A stretch of DNA of 64,000 nt from Owenia fusiformis (Eukaryota > Annelida > Polychaeta > Sabellida > Oweniidae): positions 40,957,394-41,021,393 of the forward strand of contig CAIIXF020000005.1 of assembly GCA_903813345.2 (NCBI GenBank), in the 5' to 3' direction. Made by a program: the position numbers and the translations under genes. Within the stretch, counting starts at the first letter, position 1; every line of letters begins with the position of its first letter. Positions 30,101-42,100 of this stretch are shown one piece after another. The notes under the pieces are model-generated. The model worked only from the letters and a program-made list of their open reading frames with translations, had not been told where the DNA came from and made no database searches.

Positions 30101-33100
30101 TGGTTTTCTTACCTTGCTAATTAATTGAAAAACACAAACTTAAAAAATGGATTCGTTCATATGTGAGGAGGGCTTTAAGGCAAGATTAAAGTACCAAATC
30201 AGTGTCTGTCTTTGTTATATTACACATTTAAGTACAATTTCTACAACTGTGGACAATTTCTACAGCTGTGTTTATCTTTTCCATCTCCTATACCAATTAT
30301 TGCACTACTTCAATATTTACACCTGAGAATAATTAAAATGTTCATTTGTGCGTATATATATTGAAGCAGTTTCACTCTGGCATTTTAAAGTAAATAAAGT
30401 AAAAAAACAACTAAAACTAGTTGAACCCAAAACTTGATACAATAAATGATTACGTATTGTTATGTCAAAGGCAAAATTTGTGTCAAATATGTGACTGTTC
30501 TCCTTATAAACGTAGTCATGCTCTCATTTGACAATTTTTACATCTGTATTGACTTTTCATTTTTCGTGTATGTAAATTATTGCACTACTTCAGTATTCAC
30601 ACCTGAATAGAAATAAAATGTTAATTTGTATGCAGATGTAAAGAAACATTTTTACTCTCACTGGTCAGAATCAAAATGCGGTAACGGCCGTTACCTTCTC
30701 ATCTAAGATGGCGGACGATATTTTTTGTTTTCATAGAATTAAACTACTTTATAATTGACGTTATGCTTTGATATTTGAACTTGATAAGCCTTATATATCA
30801 TGGAAGCTTCAGAGTATGACCATTTTTTCTTATATCATACATGGGCGCCATAATTCAAACATATGTTACAACACTTAAGGGAAGGTAATTGAGATTTTGA
30901 TTTTGCAAAATGCACTTCCAGTTACCTTCCCGTATGCGGTGTAACATATTGTTGAATTATGGCGTCCACGTATGATTTAAGGATAAATGGTCATTCTCCA
31001 AAGTTTCCACGGTATCTAAGATTTATCAAGTTCAAATATCAAAGCATTACGTAATTATATAGTAGTTTAATTAGATGAAAACAAAAATATCGAAATCGAC
31101 ATTTTCGTCCGCCATCTTAGATGAGAAGGTAACGGTCGTTACCGCATCTTGATTCTGACCAGTGACTCTAGCACTAGTAAATAAAAACTAAAACTAGTTG
31201 AAATAAAACTTGATGTACATATACTGTACATAATCATATCGTTATGGCTATATGTCAAATTAAAAGTGCCCAATCATAGTTTGTCTGTTTCTGTTTTTCT
31301 ATATTATGTTGTTATGCTCTGATCGGACATTTTATTCAACTGTTTTTATCATTCTCGTATCACACATGGCACTACTTTAATATCCACACAAGAATACAAT
31401 TGAACTGTTCATTTGTAGGTAAAAATAAATATTTTTGTCTGCTATTCAAAAGTAAAAAATAAAAGTACTCAAATTGTAACCATTGCCATAGGCATGGTCA
31501 TTCAATATTTTCTCCATAAAGTACTAAAGTACTGTAGTGTGTTTAATGACCAGCTTTCTTCATATGTTTGCTCAGTGATGCTCTGTAAGGGTATGTTTTG
31601 TCACATGCCTTGCATTTGTATACGGTATCTCCATGTTTGGCATTATAATGATCTATTCTTCCTGACATGGACGTAAATGTAGCTCCACACTCTCGGCACT
31701 TTACTTGACCCCCTTTGCATGTCACCTGAAACGAGAAAAGTGTATACTGTATTACAATTAAATAAAATAACAAATCACCATAACAATAGAGATTTTGTGT
31801 TTTAATGAATAACTTTGAGTTTAGGAGAGCTTAATTCAATAGCAACTTGAGTTAGTTAAAATGTAATAGGAGCAGTGTTATAGTGGCATTACTTGATGAA
31901 AGATGTCCTTAAATCTAACTTAGAAATTGTTATACCTGATGATTGGTTAATGAGTGTCTGTAGTGGAACGATTTCTTGCACGTGTTGCACTTAAATGGAG
32001 CGTATCTGCGATGTTGCATATTCAAGTGTCCCTCCAAATGCTCTTGCGAACGGAATCTATCCTCACATAAATCACACTCAATTTTTAGACCTTCCTTATT
32101 TCCATGTACTTGAGATTCATGCTTTCTGAGGCTTCCTCTGGTGGAGAGTTTTTTCAAGCATTGAGAGCACTTAAACTCTCCATTATGGTACCCTCGAACG
32201 TGATCGTTCAAGGTGTCCTTGCTTTTATAAATCTTGCCACACTGATCGCATTCAAAAACATCATAAACAGAGGTGTGCTTTCTGGACATATGCCTTGTAA
32301 GACTATTTTTGTGTGTGGTGTTAAATTCACACAACGCGCATAACAGTATCTTGCGTTTTGTGGCATCGGGATCGCTAGTACCAATCAGCTGCTGAACACC
32401 TTTAGGGGTAGACTGACAAACTTTATCCAGTTCATTTCTGTTTTCATCCAGGTACATAACATGCATTTCCTCTTCTGCGCCAACACTGATGACACTGAGG
32501 TCAAGCTCCTCAATAAGAGGTGTTACTGATGCTGCCATCTGAAAAATGTTGTATTTTAAGTTAAATGTGTAGTTTCAGCAATTTGGTTACAGAGTAATAT
32601 GTTTATATCTTCAAATACATGATAAACTTTTCTTTCCATACATTGTAATGTATTGGTATAAAACCTGTCTTAATATATTACTGAAATTCGATAAGAAATG
32701 TTCTAAAAGCATATTTTGCCATTACTTTCGCCAACATTCTGAAATCGGGTCAACTGATTTAACCACAAATCTACAAAAGGTCTGAAATGGGACAACATAA
32801 TTATAATCAAACAAGGCTATTGTTTTCGGTCTACGTTTAACTGAATTCTTTTGGAAAAAATAGGCTCTTGACACTATAAGTCATCTACTCTTATTTAGTT
32901 CTTCCCACTTTATATTGGAGACCTACTGCAAGCGTCTGAAGAGCCTCAACATTCTGGTATTTCGAATTACCTTTTGCATCTGTCACCGCTAAAAGTCGTA
33001 TCCAAACACCGGTTAAATGCCGATCCAAGACATTTCACAACCGTATTCTCCAATAATGGGGCACCAGTGACATTCGTATTCTCAAAAATTCAAAGATGTA

Positions 33101-36100
33101 TCATATTTGGACAGAGTAGGCTAAGTTATTTAAAATATTCATGACTAATTCGTAGATCTAGCTACATATTATACATAAGATGTGTCATCCTCTTCGGAGT
33201 TGCGTTGTGTTACACAAAAACTGATCAAAGATGCTGGAAACTAGGATTTTACGGCTTCAATCTAATATTAATACGTTTTCTGTTGATTAAGGCCCCTTGT
33301 GATATGCCTGGCATTATAAGTATACCAAGTATCATTCATTGACCAAGTAGGATAAAAAGAAAACGTTCGAAAGTGTTCATAAAAAGCAAGTACTCACCTC
33401 GTCTGTTTATTGGAACAGAAATACGGTCATATTCGTAGCCTAAGAACCGGTCATACTCAATATACGCGGATACTCTGGTATCCCGTGGAGAGGGTTCCTT
33501 ACAGAGAGGGTCATTAACACGTAAGTCAATGGGACTTGGGTGTTTTGAAAACTGTTCCATGTAGACAGGGTTCCTTACAGAGAGGGTCATTAACATGTAA
33601 GTCAGTGGGACTTGTTCTATTGAAAACTGTTCCAAATAGAGAGGGTTCCTTACAGAGAGGGTCATTAACACGTAAGTCAATGGGACTTGGGTGTTTTGAA
33701 AACTGTTCCATGTAGACAGGGTTCCTTACAGAGAGGGTCATTAACATGTAAGTCAGTGGGACTTGTTCTTTTAAAAACTGTTCCATATAGAGAGGGTTCC
33801 TTATGGAGAGGGTCATTAACATGTAAGTCAGTGGGACTTGTTCTTTTGAAAACTGTTCCAAACAGAGAGGGTTCCTTACAGAGAGGGTCATTAACATGTA
33901 AGTCAATGGGACTTGTTCTTTTGAAAACTGTTCCATATAGAGAGGGTTCCTTACAGAGAGGGTCATTAACATGTAAGTCAGTGGGACTTGTTCTTTTGAA
34001 AACTGTTCCATATAGAGAGGGTTCCTTACAGAGAGGGTCATTAACATGTAAGTCAGTTGGACTTGTTCTTTTGCATACAGCCTACAAAAAGGAGTTACAG
34101 TGGAAAAGTTTCACTGTACATTCGAGGGAAATATACACATTCCCCTACATGAAATATCTATCTTACTCTTTGATAACAAAATAGGAAGAACAGTTTTTTC
34201 TTTGCAATATTAATACATACCAAATTTTCATTTTCGCAACATTTGAGTACTGTTGTCATGAGTTTGTTCAACTTTTCCTTATGTTCCTTCTCCCCACCTT
34301 TCCATCCACTTTTGTAGGCTTCCTCTATCTTCTCCTCTAGCCTTTCTCTGTGGATGTCCTTGATTACACGCTTCTTACTGCAATACATTTCAATTTGTTC
34401 ATGCATGCATTTTGAAAATTCAATTTTAATTAAGTAAAGACATTTTTGTAGGTCAATATTTTTAAAAAAAAAAAAAAAACTTTTTTCATACTTTTTATTT
34501 TGGAATAGGATTACATGAGTGCAATCCAAATTGTCACATTTTATAAAAATGAGTCAAGCTTTTGGGATGCCATTTATGCGACAACTGAAGACTTTATATA
34601 AACACACTCTTAAACCATTTGAATTTTAGTTGAGGAGTACAATGTGCCACACGGCTTCTGATTTTGCAGTGGGGATTGGTTTCCTTTAACCCTTATTTGA
34701 TTGTTGTGTACAAATATTTTGGTAAATCACTTTGACATCAGATATTTTCTAATATTTATACTTATACTCTGCCGTAAAGCTTAACCCTTACTTTGTAGTC
34801 TTGGTATGTTTGAACGCATAAGCGAGGATGTCAGCCGCACGTCCTGTGGGAACACAGATGACAACTGGGATACCTTCAGAGAGTGACTGACATGCGTCAG
34901 TTATTGCATCAGTCCCTCCCTCAACTACTACCATGACAACGGGTATTCCTAGGCCACATTCTGCAAAGAAGAAAAAATAGAGATTTTGTCATTGAGCACA
35001 AGATAGTGATTTCATAATCGGTGGGGGAAAAGGCAATTTTCTCCGATTGAATGTTGTAAAATTAACCGTTTGATTTAATATGTCTTTTACATAATACAAT
35101 CAATGCAATAGAATGTAAAATGTGACGCACCTCCACCTGCCTTTGGTACAACAGGCAGAGAAATCTTTTTCTCTAGAGATGCTCGGAAACTTGCAACACC
35201 ACTGTAGGTGCCTCTTTTCCCATCATCCACCAGTAGGAAGTGAGTGTGGTTTTGGTTTAGTGGTACAGGACATCCTTTGCGAATACTGTTGTTCACCTTG
35301 TAACTGGCAGGGAACTTGCCCTAAAATACAGAGTGTGAGGACTCTTAGCTATAGATTATAATACTGTACTTTATAAGATAAAATATCGCATTTGGGTATA
35401 AAAATGGGCTTCATTTTCTCTTTTCATCTTTAAGAAAATGAGCCTTATTTGGAAAATGAGGTATTTTACTTGGCAGCGAGTGTCCTACAAAATTTGAATG
35501 CTGGCATATATAGAACAAGAGTCAGTATAACATTATCACAACAGCACTGTTGAAAACAGAATACTACTTGTACTTACATTTCCATCTTGGCTGATTAGCT
35601 TCTCTTTCCTCTCAATGTATCCCCAGGGGGCGATACCAATGCAACGAAGCACACGTGTCATTTTCTTTCCCCATGTAAAACTCTGGCCTTCCTGGATGGC
35701 TGTTCCAACAGCTTTCATAATACCCATGTTGCAACCTGATGTAATCACCCACCCATGCGTACTCTGAACAGCCTGAAATGTCAAATAAAGAAGGATTTAC
35801 TCGCTATTTGGATTATTTTAATTCACAGAAGACAGGATAAAACAAGTCATTTATAGAGTAGCTTTAGTACAGCTAGTTATATTATTGTGCAATTGTTTTG
35901 GTTCCAATATACATTTATATGGTGACATAAATCTAATAATTATCATTGTATGCAGTCATAGATGTCAAAGCAATTTGCTTCATAACCATTTGTATGGTGG
36001 TCTACGATCAATAAAAGTTCCAGAGTAAAAACAGAAACCCATTAGGTAATTTTGGAAAATGACATGATAACCAGGCCATGATTCACTAAGCTGTGAATTC

Positions 36101-39100
36101 AAAGTCATAACACTCCCTGAATCCATGCCTTAGTCGCTTGAATATGACATACCTTCACAAGACCTCGGTTAAACACTTCTTTCTTGCGCCCATCTAGTTT
36201 AAAGTTCTTGGCCCCGCCAACTACAGACACGACAAGGTTAGGAGGCTCTGGGTTTAACATATGCCAGTGTTTCTCCAGGAGTGTGATCACGTCTTCCATT
36301 GGGGTTTTATCAGATAAGCGTATAAACTGAAATAAAATATAAAAACATTAACCCCAGAAATATTTCATGATATACGAGTACATGAAGGGAATATCAAACG
36401 AGCTAAAATCTAGAGAGTTCTCCAAAAGATGTATTTTGGCTAATCTTGCTTCAAGACTCTGGACCCCTAATATATTTTGGCTATCATATTTGCAACCTGG
36501 TCATGAAAATTCACACTAGCCAGATAGAAAGGGTAAATACCTTAGCAGGTTTCCTTCCCCCAAGATCTTCATGTATAAAGTCAATTTGGCCGAAAGCATT
36601 AGTTGGGAATTCAGCAATGTCATCTTCTGTCCATGGATCAGGTTCATCACCACTTTGTTTTGTGTGCCTTGTTTGAAAGCTCTCCATAATGTTCATTCTA
36701 TTCATATCTGTAAAAATGGGTCATCTATTCAGTAACCTGGTATATTTTGTAATGCATGTTTTATCAAATGTAAGAAAGTCAAAGATATTTGGAACAATTT
36801 TAAACTGAGGAACAAAGTGTTCACATTATAAGAATGTGCTGGTAGCGAGAAAAAGGATCCAAACCTTTCATTATAACTATTGTATAGGGGAAATAACAAG
36901 GGAGTTCCAAAAACATGTTTGATTGATTGAACCATCCCATAATATTGGTAGGAAAGGTTGTATACCATGTGTCAGTTGATTGATTGAACCATCCCATAAA
37001 ATTGGTATGAAAGGTTGCATACATCAGTGATCACTGATAGATTGAAACATCCCATAACATTGGTAGGAAAGGTTGTATAACATGTGTTAATTGATTGATT
37101 GATTGAACCATCCCATAAAATTGGTATGAAAGGTTGCATACATCATTGATTGAACCATCCATAATATTGTTATGAAAGGTTGTATACATCATTGATTGAT
37201 TGAACCATCCTACAATATTGGTATGAAAGGTTGTATACATCATTGATTGATTGAACCACCCATAAAATTGGTATGAAAGGTTGTATACATCATTGATTGA
37301 TTGAACCATCCCATAAAATTGATATGAAAGGTTGTATACATCATTGATTGATTGAACCATCCTATAATATTGGTATGAAAGGTTGTATACATCATTGATT
37401 GATTGAACCACCCATAAAATTGGTATGAAAGGTAGTATACATCATTGATTGATTGAACCACCCATAAAATTGGTATGAAAGGTTGTATACATCATTGATT
37501 GATTGAACCATCCCATAAAATTGATATGAAAGGTTGTATACATCATTGATTGATTGAACCATCCTATAATATTGGTATGAAAGGTTGTATACATCATTGA
37601 TTGATTGAACCATCCCATAAAATTGATATGAAAGGTTGTATACATCATTGATTGATTGAACCATCCCATAAAATTGATGTGAAAGGTTGTGTACATCATT
37701 GATTGATTGAACCATCCATAACATTGGTATGAAAGGTTGTATACATCATTGATTGATTGAACCACCCATAAAATTGGTATGAAAGGTTGTATACCATGTG
37801 TCAATGTTCCTGCCTGCTGTTGTTGTAACATGGCTGCCATATAGTTGTTCATGCTGTGGATGTGTTTATCCTCTAACTGTCCACACTTGCATCTGACAAT
37901 GAAATAAAAAAAATGAACATATGAAAATTAATGGGAGGGAGGAGCATTAACATTATTCTTAGAAAAGAGGCATAGAATGACATGAGACAAAAAACTGCCT
38001 AAGTTTTGAGTTTCCCTGGAAATCTATACTAGGTTTGACAATTAAACAAAGAGATTTTGACAAAATGAGATACTTCGTACCCGATGCAATGAATGATTAA
38101 ATGCGGAACCATTAATTAATTGATCTCTCCTTGTAAGACAAGAGGGAATGGGTTACTTACTTTGGTGTATCTTTATTTTTAGGGTCATGTACATAACGAG
38201 TGCACTCTTTCATCTTGATTTTGTCATTCATGAATGCTGTCATTTCCTCCTGCCTTTGCTGGAATAAATGATGAGATTATTAATATAATATATTCTAACA
38301 AGCTTCTCAGACTTGTCTTATTTGCAAACAAAACAAAAATCAGAGTAAATCAGCATACCAGCATCAAAATTATCCACAACCCTGGCAGGCCTGTAGCCAG
38401 GGGGGGTTCATTTTTGGACCAAAATCGTCATAAGTGAACCCCCCCCCTGGAATTTTCCAAAAAGGGAACCCCCCTGGTTACGGGCCTGCCTGGGTTCAGA
38501 ACCCTTATTGGAAGTTATATAATCATGGCAATCTCTTACCATATCCTTGACAACATCTTTTGGCTCCATGTTTCTAACACGATTCTCTATATCTATAGCA
38601 GTATTCATCACTCCAACTAAGTATACCATTTTAAGCTTCGTGTGCTTTTTTAATCTCAAGGCATTTCTGACTTCAGAGTGTTTCTCTTCATCAAATACTC
38701 AATTCAATATTCTTTAATTTTAGATGTCATTTTACATATAATATACTTATGTAGTAACTCTTTACTTGACATTAACAGGTCTTCATTATTACAGTCTTCA
38801 TGAAATATCATCTATTTGTTTTGGGCAGCTACATATATTTATCTAATATATCATCTTTGCGTTGATCTCACAGATTAAGCAATTATTAAGTATAAAATAA
38901 ACAATATAGCTCTCATATGTTTATGCAATGATGGATAGATATAAGAAATATCTTGGTCTGTGTGTACATATGATATTAAGATTTCCGCACCTTGAGAATA
39001 CTTAAGAAAATCTACTATTAATATATTTGTCTTATTTGTCAAAAGTCAGAGATACTTTTCTTTCTTCAAAAAACTAGAAAGGTAATTAGATTAAAAGAGA

Positions 39101-42100
39101 TGGTACAAAATAGACATGTTTGACCCAATTTTGCAAGAATGAAGTTTTTGATATTTTAGGATGTATAACATGAATGACATTATCCCCTTTAAATTTCTAA
39201 TTCATCTAATGAAAATCAAATATGAATATTTACTCTTCATATGAGTAAAGAACACCTCATTAGATAAAGTAGGGAGAGTTTATTTCAGACCATAAAATAG
39301 AATTTTACAGTATCTAGCCAAGTTGTCATATGATATTTTTTATGATAAGATGCTAGAACGTTCTCCAAAGAACACTTCAAATATCATCATATGCTAAGAA
39401 GCACAAAACCTTCTATAAAGAACACTATGACATACTTCATCATATGCTAAGAAGCACAAAACCTTCTCTAAAGAAAACTACAAATATGACATACTTCATC
39501 ATATGATAAGAAGCACAAAACCTTCTATAAAGAACACTACAAATATGACATACTTCATCATATGATAAGAAGCACAAAACCTTCTATAAAGAACACTACA
39601 AATATAAAATCCTTCATCATATGATAAGAAGCGCAAAACCTTCTATAAAGAACACTACAAATATAAAATCCTTCATCATATGATAAGAAGCGCAAAACCT
39701 TCTATAAAGAACACTACAAATATGACATACTTCATACAATAAGAAGCACAAAACCTTCTCTAAAGAACACTACAAATATGACATACTTCATCGTGATAAG
39801 AAGCACAAAACCTTCTATAAAGAGCACTACAAATATGACATACTTCATTGTGATAAGAAGAACAAAACCTTCTATAAAGAACACTACAAATATGACATAC
39901 TTCATCATATGATAAGAAGCACAAAACCTTCTCTAAAGAACACTAAAAATATGACATACTTCATCATATGATAAGAAGCACAAAACCTTCCATAAAGGAA
40001 ACTACAAATATGACATACTTCATCATATGATAAGAAGCACAAAACCTTCTATAAAGAACACTGCAAATATAAAATCCTTCATCATATGATAAGAAGCGCA
40101 AAACCTTCTATAAAGAACACTACAAATATAAAATCCTTCATCATATGATAAGAAGCGCAAAACCTTCTATAAAGAACACTACAAATATGACATACTTCAT
40201 ACAATAAGAAGCACAAAACCTTCTCTAAAGAACACTACAAATATGACATACTTCATCATATGATAAGAAGCACAAAACCTTCTCTAAAGAACACTACAAA
40301 TATGACATACTTCTTCATACAATAAGAAGCGCAAAACCTTCTCTAAAGAACACTACAAATATGACATACTTCATCATATGATAAGAAGCACAAAACCTTC
40401 TCTAAAGAACACTACAAATATGACATACTTCTTCATACAATAAGAAGCACAAAACCTTCTCTAAAGAACACTACAAATATGACATACTTCATCATATGAT
40501 AAGAAGCACAAAACCTTCTCTAAAGAACACTACAAATATGACATACTTCTTCATACAATAAGAAGCACAAAACCTTCTTTAAAGAACACTACAAATATGA
40601 CATACTTCATCGTGATAAGAAGCACAAAACCTTCTCTAAAGAACACTACAAATATGACATACTTCATCATAAGATAAGAAGCACAAAACCTTCTTTAAAG
40701 AACACTACAAATATGACATACTTCATCCTGATAAGAAGCACAAAACCTTCTCTAAAGAACACTACAAATATGACATACTTCATCGTGATATAAGAAGCAC
40801 AAAACCTTCTATAAAGAACACTACAAATATGACATCCCTCATCATAAGATAAGAAGCACAAAACCTTCTTTAAAGAACACTAAAAATATGACATACTTCA
40901 TCATATGATAAAAAGCACAAAACCTTCTATAAAGAACACTACAAATATGACATACTTCATCGTGATAAGAAGAACAAAACCTTCTATAAAGAGCACTACA
41001 AATATGAAATACTTCATCGTATGATAAGAAGCACAAAACCTTCTATAAAGAGCACTACAAATATGACATACTTCATCGTGATAAGAAGAACAAAACCTTC
41101 TATTAAGAACACTACAAATATGAAATACTTCATCATATGATAAGAAGCTCAAAACCTTCTATAAAGAGCACTACAAATATGACATACTTCATCAAATAAT
41201 AAGAAGCACAAACCCTTCTATAAAGAACACTACAAATATGACATACTTCATCGTGATAAGAAGAACAAAACCTTCTTTAAAGAACACTACAAATATGACA
41301 TACTTCATCATGATAAGAAGCACAAACGCTTCTATAAAGGACACTACAAATATGACATACTTCTTCATGATAAGAAGCACAAAACCTTCTATAAAGAACA
41401 CTACAAATATGACATACCTCACCATATAAGAAGCACAAAACCTTCTTTAAAGAACACTACAAATATGACATCCCTCATCATATGATAAGAAGCACAAAAC
41501 CTTCTATAAAGAACACTACAAATATGACATCCCTCATCATATGATAAGAAGCACAAAACCTTCTATAAAGAACACTACAAATATGACATCCCTCGTCATA
41601 TGATAAGAAGCACAAAACCTTCTATAAAGAACACTACAAATATGACATCCCTCATCATATGATAAGAAGCACAAAACCTTCTATAAAGAACACTACAAAT
41701 ATGACATACTTCATCATGATAAGAAGCACAAACCCTTCTATAAAGGACACTACAAATATGACATACTTCTTCATGATAAGAAGCACAAAACCTTCTATAA
41801 AGAACACTACAAATATGATATACTTCTTCATGATAAGAAGCACAAAACCTTCTCTAAAGAACACTACAAATATGACATACCTCATCAGTGATAATAATTT
41901 GAATAGTTCCACTCTTGTGTTTCTTTGTTTGTGACAATCCAATTTTTCTTCTGTGTCCAATCCATCTAGCATCTTCCAAAGTACGGTTATCTTCATGATT
42001 GGGAGAACGAGACCGTGTTCTACGTCGTGGGGTTGTAGGACTCCCATTCCTACTCCCACCACTCAAACTGCGGCTTGTACTCCGGGGGGTAAAGGAGTCC

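Noticed and set aside
33336-34184. Frames of up to 173 codons on both strands
   Set aside because: Translations of the 73-bp repeat array; both strands open and no start or splice context.
37031-37852. Frames with repeated NQSMMYTTFH peptide
   Set aside because: 51-bp minisatellite. Only the exon 5 part (37795-37892) is coding, in another context.
36927-41880. Possible CRISPR arrays
   Set aside because: Repeats are contiguous tandem units without unique spacers, in a eukaryotic intron.
40667-42062. Hydrophobic repeated peptide (VIFVVFFIEGFVLLI) resembling membrane helices
   Set aside because: By-product of the ~60-bp satellite. Unit length varies between 57 and 62 bp so frame is not kept, and the TRPM reading frame stops soon after exon 2 if the intron is retained.
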